Positions 32,486 to 43,055 of a stretch of 64,000 nucleotides of DNA are shown here, piece after piece. This DNA is from Azospirillum soli. GTDB lineage: Bacteria; Pseudomonadota; Alphaproteobacteria; Azospirillales; Azospirillaceae. The notes beneath the pieces are model-generated. The model had not been told where the DNA came from, ran no database searches, and saw only the letters and a list, made by a program, of their open reading frames with translations. The translations under genes and the position numbers were made by a program. The stretch's first letter is position 1. Every line of letters starts with the position of its first letter. Location of the stretch: the NCBI RefSeq assembly GCF_017876165.1, contig NZ_JAGINQ010000013.1, forward strand, positions 124,001-188,000, read 5' to 3'.

Positions 32486-33748
32486 TTAGAGGACCAGCAC
32501 CGCGCGGAAGTCGTTGACGTTGGTCAGGGTGGGGCCGGTGATCAGCAGGTCGCCCAGCGCGCTGAAGAATCCGTAACCGTCGTTGTCGGCCAGCCGCTCC
32601 TTGGCGCTGATGCCCAAGTCGGCGGCGCGCTTGAGGGAAGCGGGGGAGAGCAGGGCGCCCGCGTTGTCTTCCGTGCCGTCGATGCCGTCGGTGTCGGCGG
32701 CCAGCGCGTGCACGCCGGGCAGCCCGTCCAGCGCGACGGCGAGCGCCAGCAGGAACTCCGCGTTGCGGCCGCCGCGCCCATGACCGCGCACGGTGACGGT
32801 CGTCTCGCCGCCGGACAGCAGGACGCAGGGGGCCGGCGCCGGCTGCCCATGGCTGACAATCTGCCGGGCGATACCGGCATGGACCAGCGCCACCTCGCGG
32901 GCTTCGCCCTCCAGCGCGTTACCCAGGATGACCGGTGTGATGCCGGCCCGGCGCGCGACCTCGGCGGCGCGCTCCAAGGCCATTTGCGGTGTGGCGACCA
33001 AGACGGTGCGCGTGGCTGCAAGGCGTGGGTCGCCGGGCTTCGGGGTCTCGTCGCGCCCGGCTAGCAGGTGGTCCATCACTGCCTTCGGCGGGTCGATGCG
33101 GTGCTTCTCCAGCACGGCCAGCGCGTCGCCATAGCTGGTCGGATCGGGCACCGTCGGGCCGGAGGCGATGACCGACAGATCGTCGCCCGGCACGTCGGAG
33201 ATGACCAGCGAAACCACCCGCGCTTTGGTCGCCGCCGCCAGCCGCCCACCCTTGATGGACGAGAGGTGTTTGCGCACGCAGTTCATCTCGCCGATGTTGG
33301 CGCCGGAGCGCAGCAGCGCCTTGGACACCGCCTGCTTGTCGGCCATGGTCAGGCCGGGCGCCGGCAGCGCCAGCAGGGCCGATCCGCCGCCGGAGATCAG
33401 GCAGAGCAGAAGATCGTCCGGCCCCAGCCCGGCGGCGATCTCCAGGATGCGCCGCGCGGCGCCCTCACCGGCCGCGTCGGGAACGGGGTGGGACGCCTCG
33501 ACCACCTCGATCCGCTCGCAGGGGACGTTGTGGCCGTAGCGCGTGACCACCAGCCCGGACAGCGGACCCGTCCAATGGGTTTCCACCGCCCGCGCCATGG
33601 CGGCGGCGGCCTTGCCGGCGCCGACCACGACGGTCCGCCCCCTGGGCGGCGGGGGCAGGTGCGGCGGGACGCACAGGGCGGGCTGGGCCGAGGCCACGGC
33701 GGCCCGGAACATGTCGGTCAACAGCGCTCGCGGGTCGGTGATGGTCAC
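32486..33748 (-). CDS. gckA: Glycerate 2-kinase (MOFRL type)
   Basis: 420 residues of the GckA/TtuD family: N-terminal nucleotide-binding part (VVGAGKAAAAMARAVE; LISGGGSALLALPAPG) and the C-terminal MOFRL segment (GGRNAEFLLALAVALDG; AADTDGIDGTEDNAGA). It phosphorylates D-glycerate made by GlxR, normally to 2-phosphoglycerate. GTG start at 33748 with a G-rich ribosome site. It is the last gene of the iclR2-hyi-glxR-gckA run. Confidence 0.92.
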   Translation of the reverse strand: MTITDPRALLTDMFRAAVASAQPALCVPPHLPPPPRGRTVVVGAGKAAAAMARAVETHWTGPLSGLVVTRYGHNVPCERIEVVEASHPVPDAAGEGAARRILEIAAGLGPDDLLLCLISGGGSALLALPAPGLTMADKQAVSKALLRSGANIGEMNCVRKHLSSIKGGRLAAATKARVVSLVISDVPGDDLSVIASGPTVPDPTSYGDALAVLEKHRIDPPKAVMDHLLAGRDETPKPGDPRLAATRTVLVATPQMALERAAEVARRAGITPVILGNALEGEAREVALVHAGIARQIVSHGQPAPAPCVLLSGGETTVTVRGHGRGGRNAEFLLALAVALDGLPGVHALAADTDGIDGTEDNAGALLSPASLKRAADLGISAKERLADNDGYGFFSALGDLLITGPTLTNVNDFRAVLVL

Positions 33749-33770
33749 GGCTCAGCCCCCCTTCTTCCTT

Positions 33771-34679
33771 CTATTCCGCCGGTTCGAGAGCCCGGTGGTT
33801 CTGCCCGATCTCATGCCCGCCGAGCAGTTCCAGCGCGCGGACCATGGCGGAGTGGTCCCAGGCCTTGCCGCCGTGCGCGGCGCAGGCGTTGAACAGCTCC
33901 TGGCAGGTCGCCGTGTTGGGCAGCGACAGCCCGAGCGCGCGGGCGCCGGACAGCGCGAGGTTGAGGTCCTTCTGGTGCAGTTCGATGCGGAAGCCCGGAT
34001 CGAAGGTCCGCTTGACCATGCGCTCGCCGTGCACCTCCAGGATGCGCGAGGAGGCGAAGCCGCCCATCAGCGCCTGCCGCACCTTGGCCGGATCGGCCCC
34101 AGCCTTGGAGGCGAACAGCAGCGCCTCACCGACCGCCTCGATGGTCAGGGCGACGATGATCTGGTTGGCGACTTTGGTCGTCTGGCCGTCGCCGGGACCG
34201 CCGACCAGCGTGATGTTCTTGCCCATCGCCTCGAACAGCGGCTTGACCGTCGCAAAGGCCGCCTCCGTCCCGCCGACCATGATGGTCAGCGAGGCCGCCT
34301 TGGCGCCCACCTCGCCGCCCGACACCGGGGCGTCCAGATAGTCGCAGCCCAGCGCGTTGATGCGCTTGGCGAAGGCCTTGGTCTCGATGGGCGAGATCGA
34401 GGACATGTCCACCACGATCTTGCCGGACGACAGCCCCTCGGCCACGCCGTCGGCGCCGAACAGCACCGCCTCGACGTGCGGGGTGTCGGGCACCATGGTG
34501 ATGATCACCTCGGCCTGCTGCGCCACCGCGCGCCCCGACGCGCAGGCGGTGGCGCCTTGGTCCAGCAGTTCCGCCGGCGGCGGGGCGATGTCGTGCACGA
34601 ACAGCGTGTGCCCGGCCGCGATCAGATGCCCGGCCATCGGCCGGCCCATGATCCCGAGCCCGATGAATCCAACCTTCAT
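33771..34679 (-). CDS. glxR: Tartronate semialdehyde reductase
   Basis: 302 residues of the beta-hydroxyacid dehydrogenase family: NAD(P) loop GFIGLGIMGRPMAGHLIAAG, substrate motif DAPVSGGEVGAK, and the catalytic Lys in GQTTKVANQIIV. It reduces tartronate semialdehyde from Gcl to D-glycerate. GGAGGAAACC precedes the ATG. It is 22 bases from gckA and 21 bases from hyi, one operon. A truncated copy lies at 8134. Confidence 0.95.
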   Translation of the reverse strand: MKVGFIGLGIMGRPMAGHLIAAGHTLFVHDIAPPPAELLDQGATACASGRAVAQQAEVIITMVPDTPHVEAVLFGADGVAEGLSSGKIVVDMSSISPIETKAFAKRINALGCDYLDAPVSGGEVGAKAASLTIMVGGTEAAFATVKPLFEAMGKNITLVGGPGDGQTTKVANQIIVALTIEAVGEALLFASKAGADPAKVRQALMGGFASSRILEVHGERMVKRTFDPGFRIELHQKDLNLALSGARALGLSLPNTATCQELFNACAAHGGKAWDHSAMVRALELLGGHEIGQNHRALEPAE

Positions 34680-34700
34680 GGTTTCCTCCTTGATTTTTGG

Positions 34701-35522
34701 TTAGGCTGCGACGGTCTCGGGCGTCTGGTGGGGGCGCATCCAGGACAGGCCCTCGCTGGTGCCTCGCGCCGGCTTGTATTCGCAGCCGATCCAGCCCTGG
34801 TAGCCGAGCCGGTCGAGCGACGCGAAGACGAAGGGGTAATTGATCTCCCCGGTGCCGGGCTCATTGCGGCCGGGATTATCGGCCACCTGGACGTGCGCGA
34901 TCTTGGGCAGCAGGCGCTGGATCGTCGGCACGAGGTCACCTTCCATGATCTGCATGTGGTAGACGTCGTACTGGATGAAGAGGTTGTCGGACCCGACCGC
35001 CTCGATCAGCCGCTCGGCGTGCGTCGTGGTGTTCAGGTAGAAGCCCGGAATGTCGCGGGTGTTGATCGGCTCGACCAGCAGCCGGATGTCGGCGGCCTTC
35101 AGCGCCTTGGCGGCGAAGGCCAGATTGTCCACCAGCGTGCGCTCCAGCTTGTCCGCCGCGACCCCGGCCGGCGCCTTGCCGACGAGGCAATTGATCCGCG
35201 TGCAGCCGAGCGTGGTCGCGTATTCGATGGCCTTGCCGACGCCGTCCTGGAATTCGCCCACGCGTTCCGGCAGGCAGGCGATGCCGCGTTCGCCCGCGTC
35301 CCAGTCGCCCGCCGGCAGGTTGTGCAGGACCTGCACGAGGCGATAGCGCTCCAGCCGTTCGGCCAGCGCCTCCTTCTCGAAGGCGTAGGGGAACAGGTAC
35401 TCGACCCCGGTGAAGCCGTCCTTGGCCGCCGCCGCGAAGCGGTCCAGGAAGCTCACCTCGTTGTAGAGCATCGTCAGGTTGGCGGCGAATTTGGGCGTTT
35501 TGGGCGGCGTTCTGTTGGGCAT
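34701..35522 (-). CDS. hyi: Hydroxypyruvate isomerase
   Basis: 273 residues, xylose-isomerase-like TIM barrel (AANLTMLYNEVSFLDRFAAA; LVEPINTRDIPGFYL; QYDVYHMQIMEGDL; ending with the Glu ligand in IGCEYKPARGTSEG). It interconverts hydroxypyruvate and tartronate semialdehyde. The ATG at 35522 begins MPNRTPPKTPKF; a long in-frame extension upstream is a shadow of iclR2. An IclR-type palindrome lies about 70 bases upstream. Confidence 0.93.
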   Translation of the reverse strand: MPNRTPPKTPKFAANLTMLYNEVSFLDRFAAAAKDGFTGVEYLFPYAFEKEALAERLERYRLVQVLHNLPAGDWDAGERGIACLPERVGEFQDGVGKAIEYATTLGCTRINCLVGKAPAGVAADKLERTLVDNLAFAAKALKAADIRLLVEPINTRDIPGFYLNTTTHAERLIEAVGSDNLFIQYDVYHMQIMEGDLVPTIQRLLPKIAHVQVADNPGRNEPGTGEINYPFVFASLDRLGYQGWIGCEYKPARGTSEGLSWMRPHQTPETVAA

Positions 35523-35572
35523 GTTGGTCTCCCTGATTGTTGGGATCATCAGGCCGCAGCGGGGCGCGGGCG

Positions 35573-36475
35573 TCAACGAACGGTCCAAGTCTTTTCCACG
35601 ATGTGGAAGTCCATCCCACGAAGATCGGTCCCCCGCAGGTCGGTCCCGGGAAGGCCCGCACGGCCGCCGAACTGGCGGGCGATGGCGTCCGCCGCGTCCT
35701 TGACCAGGCTGCCGAGCAGGGGCAGGCGGTCGTCGGGGATGCGGGCCATGGGGCCGGAGACGGAGACCGCGCCGGCCGGCTCCCCGAACTCGTCGTGGAT
35801 GACGGCGGCGGCGCAGCGCAGGCCGACCGCGTGCTCCTCGTCGTCGATGGCGTAGCCGCGCTCGCGGGTGCGGTTCAACTCCTCCCGCAGGGCCATGGGG
35901 GTGGCGATGGTGCGCGCGGTCATGCGGGTCATGCCGGTGCGGTGGAGGATCTTGGCGACCTGCGCGTCGGGCATGGCCGCCAGCAGCGCCTTGCCGACGC
36001 TGGAGCAGTGCAGCGGCACCCGGCCGCCCGGCGTGGAGAAGGCCCGCATCATCTGCCGGCATTCGACCTGCGCGAGGTAGAGCGCCTGCCCCTCGTCCTC
36101 GATGGCGAGGTTCACGGTCTCGCCGCTCTGCTCCATCAGCGCGCGCATGGCGGGGCGGGCGACAGTGGCGAGGTTGCGCGAGCGCATGAAGGCGCTGCCC
36201 GCGACGAAGGCCTGCACGCCGACCGACCACAGCTTCCGCTCCGCGTCGAAATGGACGTAGCGTTCCTGCTCCAGCGTCATCAGCAGCCGGTGCGCGGTCG
36301 AGGTGGACAGGCCCACGCGCTGCGCCAGTTCGGTCAGCGCCGCGCCGTCCTCAGCCTCGGCGAGGCTGTCCAGAAGGGACAGCGCCCGCAGCAGCGACTG
36401 CACCTGCGCGGATCGTTCCCCGGTTGGAGGCTTGCGGCCGGTCGGGCGCCGCGCCTTGGTGAGGCTGGGTGCCAT
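35573..36475 (-). CDS. IclR-family transcriptional regulator (2)
   Basis: 300 residues: HTH (about 25-80, ALTELAQRVGLSTSTAHRLL) and effector domain (to about 270). GGAGGAG before the ATG at 36475. The C-terminal tail carries a short repeat (GTDLRGTDLRGMDF), and its last codons overlap the palindrome at 35593 (encoding DFHIVEKT). It lies between gcl and hyi, so it is the natural candidate regulator of the glyoxylate-to-glycerate genes. Effector probably glyoxylate or a relative (inference). Confidence 0.88.
   Translation of the reverse strand: MAPSLTKARRPTGRKPPTGERSAQVQSLLRALSLLDSLAEAEDGAALTELAQRVGLSTSTAHRLLMTLEQERYVHFDAERKLWSVGVQAFVAGSAFMRSRNLATVARPAMRALMEQSGETVNLAIEDEGQALYLAQVECRQMMRAFSTPGGRVPLHCSSVGKALLAAMPDAQVAKILHRTGMTRMTARTIATPMALREELNRTRERGYAIDDEEHAVGLRCAAAVIHDEFGEPAGAVSVSGPMARIPDDRLPLLGSLVKDAADAIARQFGGRAGLPGTDLRGTDLRGMDFHIVEKTWTVR
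35593..35609. promoter_or_regulatory. IclR-type palindrome inside the 3' end of iclR2, before hyi
   Basis: TTTCCACGATGTGGAAG, seven of the eight arm pairs matching. It is coding for the end of iclR2 and lies about 71 bases before the hyi start, the same distance as the pyk and gcl sites. Confidence 0.6.
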
Positions 36476-36502
36476 GCTGTCTCCTCCACTCGGGAAAAGG
36501 GG

Positions 36503-36539
36503 AAAAAAGAAAGCCGGCGGCCGGATGGAGCCGCCGGCT
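36503..36539 (-). terminator. Rho-independent terminator of gcl
   Basis: Stem AGCCGGCGGC/GCCGCCGGCT with T-rich tract on the minus strand (TTTCTTTTTTCC). It separates gcl from iclR2-hyi-glxR-gckA. Confidence 0.85.
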
Positions 36540-36551
36540 GAGGCGGAGGAG

Positions 36552-38321
<1,770 letters not shown>

Positions 38322-38412
38322 GCTCTGTTCCCTCCTTGGACTGGCTGATCGCCGTTGCGTTGGACCAAGCTTTCGCCGGGAGGCTCCGATTCGGCAAACG
38401 GATGCGGAAAAC

Positions 38413-38429
38413 TTTCCGTGGAGTGGAAA
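38413..38429. promoter_or_regulatory. IclR-type palindrome between gcl and thiE
   Basis: TTTCCGTGGAGTGGAAA, 92 bases before gcl and 68 bases before the divergent thiE. Confidence 0.65.
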
Positions 38430-38496
38430 CGGCGCCGAAAGTGGGACGTGGAACAGGGGCTTGCGGGCTTCCATGCGGGGCTGTCATCGTGGCGCC

Positions 38497-39111
38497 ATGA
38501 CGCGCTTGCCGACGCCGCCGCTGCTGGCCATCACCGACCGCCGACAGGCGGCGCTGCCGCTGCCCGAACTGGCGGACCGGCTGTTCGCCGCCGGTCTGCG
38601 CTGGCTGTCGCTGCGGGAAAAGGATCTGCCGGGGGCGGAGCAGCTGGCGCTCGCCCGCGCGCTGCTGGAGCGCGCGCGGCCCTGGGGGGCGCTGGTGCTC
38701 GTCCATGGCGACGCGCATCTCGCGCGCGCGGCGGGGGCGGGCGGGGTGCATCTGCCGGAGGGGGGCGATCCGGTCGAGGCGCGGCGGATTCTCGGGCCGG
38801 GGGCGCTGATCGGCCTGTCGGCGCACGGGGCGGAGGGGCTGCGGCGCGCGGCGGAGGCGGGGGCCGATTACGCCACCGTCTCACCGGTGTTCCTATCGGC
38901 CAGCAAGCCCGGCTACGGACCGGACCTAGGGGTGGACGGGCTGCGGCGTCTTGCCGCCGGGGCCGGTCTGCCGGTGGTGGCGCTGGGCGGGGTGGACGAG
39001 ACGGGAGCGGCGGCCTGCATGGCGGCCGGTGCCGCCGGAGTGGCGGTCATGGGGCCGCTGATGCGCGATCCGGCGCGGCTTTCCGGCGTGTTGAAAGCCA
39101 TCGCCGGATAG
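38497..39111 (+). CDS. thiE: Thiamine phosphate synthase family protein
   Basis: 204 residues, short TIM barrel of the ThiE/TenI family: RWLSLREKDLPGAEQLALA, VHLPEGGD, GLSAHGAEGLRRAAEAGADYATVSPVF, and the phosphate loop ALGGVDE/GVAVMGPLM. ThiE joins the pyrimidine and thiazole parts of thiamine; TenI relatives aromatise the thiazole, and the family line is hard to draw from sequence. The position next to gcl and in the island with oxc suggests support of thiamine diphosphate supply. Confidence 0.75.
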   Translation: MTRLPTPPLLAITDRRQAALPLPELADRLFAAGLRWLSLREKDLPGAEQLALARALLERARPWGALVLVHGDAHLARAAGAGGVHLPEGGDPVEARRILGPGALIGLSAHGAEGLRRAAEAGADYATVSPVFLSASKPGYGPDLGVDGLRRLAAGAGLPVVALGGVDETGAAACMAAGAAGVAVMGPLMRDPARLSGVLKAIAG

Positions 39112-39158
39112 GGGTGCCCACACGGCGGGGCTGGACTTTTCGCCGGGGAATGTGCATC

Positions 39159-39168
39159 TGGTATGGCA
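39159..39168. promoter_or_regulatory. TGGTATGGCA operator before gntR2
   Basis: Eight of ten match to TGGTATACCA, preceded by GCATC as in the other extended sites and followed by CATACG, 90 bases before gntR2. Confidence 0.6.
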
Positions 39169-39257
39169 CATACGAGAATCAATGAACGGCGCCTTCGCGG
39201 TCCCGGCATAACGCCGTGGGCCGCTGTCCGCGCAAGTCAGCATAGGGACCCGCTCCG

Positions 39258-39947
39258 ATGACCCCTCCGGCGCTCAACGTTCAGCCGCTCGACACCGGCA
39301 CGACCTTCCGCAGCCAGGTCTATCACTCGCTGAAGCAGGCGATCTCCGAAATGGACATCTACGACCATCAGGCGGAGATCCGGCTGGACGAGCGCCAGTT
39401 GAGCGACCTGCTCGGCGTCAGCCGCACGCCGATCCGCGAGGCCCTGACGTTGCTGGAGCAGGAAGGCTTCATCCGCCTGCTGCCGCGCCGGGGCATCTTC
39501 GTGATCCGCAAGACCAAGGCCGAGATCATCGAGATGGTCCAGGTCTGGGCGGCGCTGGAGAGCATGGCCGGCCGTCTGGTCGCCGAGAACGCCGCCGACG
39601 AGGACATCCGCACCCTGTGGGACCTGTTCCGCAACTTCGAGCAGCGCAGCCCGAAGGAGAATGTCGGCGAATATTCCGAAGCCAACATCGCCTTCCATAA
39701 GAGCATCATCCGGCTGAGCGGGTCGAAGCTGATTCAGGAGATGACGGACAACCTGTTCATCCACATGCGGGCGATCCGCAAGCTGACCATCGGCCAGGAA
39801 GACCGCGCGGAACGGTCGATCCACGACCACAAGGAAATCATCAAGGCGTTGGAGCGCCGCGACGCCGACCAGGCCGAGAAGCTGATCCGAGAACACACCC
39901 TCGGTCTGGCGGCGCACGTCGCGAAGCACTGCGACTTCCTCGAATAA
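39258..39947 (+). CDS. GntR-family regulator with FCD domain (2)
   Basis: 229 residues, close paralogue of the regulator at 18060 (shared QMDIY/EMDIY lead, HTH LDERQLSDLLGVSRTPIREA, RRGIFVIRKTKAEIIEM). FCD ligands in EANIAFHKSII, HDHKEII and REHTLGLAAH. An operator copy lies in its own promoter. The two regulators probably bind the same palindrome but may read different effectors or form mixed dimers; this is inference. Confidence 0.85.
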   Translation: MTPPALNVQPLDTGTTFRSQVYHSLKQAISEMDIYDHQAEIRLDERQLSDLLGVSRTPIREALTLLEQEGFIRLLPRRGIFVIRKTKAEIIEMVQVWAALESMAGRLVAENAADEDIRTLWDLFRNFEQRSPKENVGEYSEANIAFHKSIIRLSGSKLIQEMTDNLFIHMRAIRKLTIGQEDRAERSIHDHKEIIKALERRDADQAEKLIREHTLGLAAHVAKHCDFLE

Positions 39948-39963
39948 CCGTTCTCAATGATGG

Positions 39964-41445
39964 TCAGGCCTGTTCGAAGGCCGGCCGGCCGGCCTCGGCT
40001 CCAGCCGCGGGCGCGGTGCGGTTCCCGTCCGGCGTGATGGTGATGACGCGCAGGCTGTTGGTGGCGCCCGGCGTTCCGAAGGGGACGCCGGCCGTCACGA
40101 TCAGCGACTCCCCGGCGGCGCCGATCCCTTCCTGCGAGGCGATCATGCTCGCCCGCTCCACCATCTCCGAGAAGCTCTCCACATCGGCCGTCCAGACGGG
40201 GTGGATGCCCCAGCCGAGCGCCAGCCGGCGCGCCGTCTCGCGGCGGGCGCTGAGGCCGAGGATGGGGACGGGCGGCCGTTCCCGTGCCGCGCGCAACGCC
40301 GTCGATCCCGTCGTGGTGAAGGTCGCGATGGCGGTGGCCGAAATGGTTTCGGCGATCTGCCGGGCGGCGGCCGACATGGCGTCGGGGGTGGTGGCCTCCG
40401 GGCGCGGGTGGTCGGCGTCCATGATCGTGCGGTACAGCGGGTCGCGCTCGACGCGGCGGACGATGCGGTCCATCATCGCCACCGCCTCAACCGGATAGTT
40501 GCCCGAGGCGGATTCGGCCGAGAGCATCACGGCGTCGGCGCCGTCATACACGGCGGTCGCCACGTCCGACGCCTCCGCGCGGGTCGGGCTCGGCTCGTTG
40601 ATCATCGACTCCAGCATCTGGGTGGCGACGATCACCGGCTTGCCCAGGGCGCGGCACAGGCGGATCATCCGCTTTTGCAGGCCCGGCACGTCCTCCGGCG
40701 GCAGTTCCACGCCGAGGTCGCCGCGCGCCACCATGATCGCGTCGGACAGCCGGATGATTTCCGGCAGGTGCGGCAGGGCGGCCGGCTTTTCGACCTTGGT
40801 GATGATGTGGGCGCGGTCGCCGATCAGGCCGCGCGCCTCGATGATGTCCTCCGGCCGCTGCACGAAGCTGAGGCCGATCCAGTCCACGCCCAGCGCCAGG
40901 CCGAAGCGCAGGTCGCTGCGGTCCTTGTCGGACAGCGCGCTGAGCGCCAGCGTCGTGCCGGGCACGTTCATGCCCTTGCGGTCGGACAAGGTGCCGCCGA
41001 CCACAACCTCGGTGTCCGCGTGGTCCGGCCCGCAGTCGCGCACGCGCAGGCGGATGCGGCCGTCGTTCAGCAGCAACTCGTGTCCCGGGGCGAGGCCCTC
41101 GAAAATCTCCGGATGCGGCAGGCAGACCCGCCGGGGGTCGCCCGGCGTCGGGTCGCGGTCGAAGCGGAAGCGGTCGCCGGCGGACAGCGTGACCGCGCCC
41201 TGGGCGAAGGTGCCGACGCGCAGCTTCGGCCCTTGCAGGTCGAGCAGCACGCCCACCGGCCGGCCAATGGTTTCCTCCACGGCGCGGATCTGGCGGTAGC
41301 GCTCGGCGTGCTCCGGCTGGCTGCCGTGGCTGGCGTTGAGGCGGAACACGTCCACCCCGGCCTCCGCCAGCGCGAAGATCTGGCTGTAGGTCGAACTGGC
41401 CGGTCCCAGCGTGGCGACGATCTTGGTGCTGCGGTTGCGCGGCAT
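39964..41445 (-). CDS. pyk: Pyruvate kinase
   Basis: 493 residues. N-terminal STKIVATLGPASSTY and FRLNASHGS, catalytic Lys in ITKVEKPAAL, metal/substrate loop MVARGDLGVELP, and ATQMLESMI are intact; the C-terminal allosteric domain is present. It converts PEP to pyruvate, the last step from glycerate. GGAGG precedes the ATG at 41445; the longer frame is spurious. An IclR-type palindrome 79 bases upstream ties it to gcl and hyi. Oxalate is a known PEP-analogue inhibitor of pyruvate kinases, so a dedicated isozyme is of interest. Confidence 0.95.
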   Translation of the reverse strand: MPRNRSTKIVATLGPASSTYSQIFALAEAGVDVFRLNASHGSQPEHAERYRQIRAVEETIGRPVGVLLDLQGPKLRVGTFAQGAVTLSAGDRFRFDRDPTPGDPRRVCLPHPEIFEGLAPGHELLLNDGRIRLRVRDCGPDHADTEVVVGGTLSDRKGMNVPGTTLALSALSDKDRSDLRFGLALGVDWIGLSFVQRPEDIIEARGLIGDRAHIITKVEKPAALPHLPEIIRLSDAIMVARGDLGVELPPEDVPGLQKRMIRLCRALGKPVIVATQMLESMINEPSPTRAEASDVATAVYDGADAVMLSAESASGNYPVEAVAMMDRIVRRVERDPLYRTIMDADHPRPEATTPDAMSAAARQIAETISATAIATFTTTGSTALRAARERPPVPILGLSARRETARRLALGWGIHPVWTADVESFSEMVERASMIASQEGIGAAGESLIVTAGVPFGTPGATNSLRVITITPDGNRTAPAAGAEAGRPAFEQA

Positions 41446-41523
41446 GGCTGTGCCTCCTCGGCTCGCGGTGACGGGGTGATGCTGCGGCCGGGCGGAGGGG
41501 AGGGTCAACGAACGCGGGTTGCT

Positions 41524-41540
41524 TTTCCGCATGGTGGGAA
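41524..41540. promoter_or_regulatory. IclR-type palindrome between pyk and the NUDIX gene
   Basis: TTTCCGCATGGTGGGAA, 79 bases before pyk and 75 before the divergent NUDIX gene. Confidence 0.65.
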
Positions 41541-41614
41541 AGCGGGGCCGTGAGCTTGACCGGGCGGGTTCCGGCGTGAGGCCATCGCATCCTTGATGCC
41601 GCCATTGATGCGAT

Positions 41615-42337
41615 ATGGAAAACCAGCCCATTCCCTCCGCCAGTCTGATCCTGCTGCGCGACGGCGCCGAGGGGTTGGAGTTGTTCATGATCCGGCGGAA
41701 TGCCGGCCTGCGCTTCGCGGCCGGGGCGACGGTGTTCCCCGGCGGGCGGGTCGATCCGGAGGACGGAGCCGGCGCGCCGGGCGACGACCGTACGCTCCGC
41801 CGCGCCGCCATCCGCGAGGCGTTCGAGGAGTGCGGCATCCTGCTGGCGCGAGGGGGCGTGGACGCCGCCCTGTTGGAAGTGCTGCGCGCGCCGTCGCCGG
41901 TCCCCCTCGCCGAACGCTTGCGGCTGGCCGGGCTGGAACCCGCCGTTGAGGCGCTGGTGCCCTTTGCCCGCTGGATCACGCCGGAAACGGTGTGGCGGCG
42001 CTTCGACACGACCTTCTTCCTGGCTCCCGCTCCGGTTGGGCAGGTTGCGACCGTCGATGGGGGCGAGGCGGTGGCCGGGCTGTGGGGGACGCCCGCCGCG
42101 ATCCTGCGCGAGGCCGAGGCCGGTAGGCTGTCGCTGGTCTTCGCCACGCGGATGAACCTGATGCGGCTGTCCGGATGCGGCAGCGTTGCGGAGGCGCTGG
42201 CCGCCGCACACCACCAACCGCTGGTGCCCATCCTGCCCCGGCGGATCGACGGGCCGGCCGGTGCGGTGTTCCGCATCCCGGACGGTGCCGGCTACGCGCT
42301 GACCGAGGTTGCCGCCTCCGACGTCCGGCTGGGATGA
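41615..42337 (+). CDS. NUDIX hydrolase
   Basis: 240 residues. The NUDIX box is present with an insertion (FPGGRVDPEDG... then REAFEECGILLA, giving the REXXEE core). This longer form resembles the NUDT19-type CoA-diphosphatase branch, which would suit a region rich in CoA thioesters, but the CoA signature was not verified. Divergent from pyk and followed by mobB 32 bases later. Confidence 0.8.
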   Translation: MENQPIPSASLILLRDGAEGLELFMIRRNAGLRFAAGATVFPGGRVDPEDGAGAPGDDRTLRRAAIREAFEECGILLARGGVDAALLEVLRAPSPVPLAERLRLAGLEPAVEALVPFARWITPETVWRRFDTTFFLAPAPVGQVATVDGGEAVAGLWGTPAAILREAEAGRLSLVFATRMNLMRLSGCGSVAEALAAAHHQPLVPILPRRIDGPAGAVFRIPDGAGYALTEVAASDVRLG

Positions 42338-42369
42338 GAACCAAAAACGATGCTTCAGGGAGAGAGACC

Positions 42370-42945
42370 ATGACCATGCTTGACGCGGGCAGCCGTCCGC
42401 GCTTCCGTTGTCGCCGTGACCGGGGGTTCGGCATGCGCCTTTTCGGCCTGACGGGGTGGAGCGGCAGCGGCAAGACCACGCTGATGACCAAGCTGTTGCC
42501 GGCGTTGATCGGGCAGGGCCTTCAGGTCTCGACGCTGAAGCACGCGCACAAGGGCTTCGACATCGATCATCCCGGAAAGGACAGCCACACCCATCGCATG
42601 GCTGGCGCCACCGAGGTGCTGGTCAGCTCGCCCAAGCGCTGGGCGCTTGTCCGCGAACTGCGCGACGAACCGGAGCCGACGCTGGCGGAGCTGCTGTCCC
42701 ACATGTCGCCGGTGGACCTGCTGCTGATCGAGGGGTTCAAGCGCGACCGTCACCCAAAGCTGGAGGTGTGGCGCCGGTCCGTGGGCAAGCCGCTGATCGC
42801 GGCAGGCGACCCGACCATCGTCGCCGTCGTCAGCGACGGCCCGGTGCCGGAATCCCCGGTTCCGGTCCTCGATCTGGACGACATCGGGGCGATCACCGCC
42901 CTGATCGTCGAGAAGGCGTTGCCACTGAAAATGATGGGATCATAA
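42370..42945 (+). CDS. mobB: Molybdopterin-guanine dinucleotide biosynthesis protein MobB
   Basis: 191 residues from ATG at 42370 (preceded by GGGAGAGAG); an ATG at 42433 is an alternative and gives the usual family start MRLFGLTG. P-loop GWSGSGKTTLMTKLLPAL, then the Asp/His segment KHAHKGFDIDHPGKDS and DLLLIEGFKRDRHPKLEV. MobB binds GTP and helps MobA make the MGD cofactor used by the formate dehydrogenase encoded at 22006-26498. Confidence 0.9.
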   Translation: MTMLDAGSRPRFRCRRDRGFGMRLFGLTGWSGSGKTTLMTKLLPALIGQGLQVSTLKHAHKGFDIDHPGKDSHTHRMAGATEVLVSSPKRWALVRELRDEPEPTLAELLSHMSPVDLLLIEGFKRDRHPKLEVWRRSVGKPLIAAGDPTIVAVVSDGPVPESPVPVLDLDDIGAITALIVEKALPLKMMGS

Positions 42946-43007
42946 ACAGTTGAAGTGGCTGTAATTTTTACAGCTTCCTGCTTTGCGGCCTTTGCGCATC
43001 TGGCATT

Positions 43008-43017
43008 TGGCATACCA
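43008..43017. promoter_or_regulatory. TGGCATACCA operator before a 44-codon gene
   Basis: Nine of ten match, 39 bases before the small gene. An upstream TGGCAT (43001) forms a partial second half-site. Confidence 0.7.
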
Positions 43018-43055
43018 GAGTAAGATTGCCTCCATCAACACGATGGAGAACAGCA

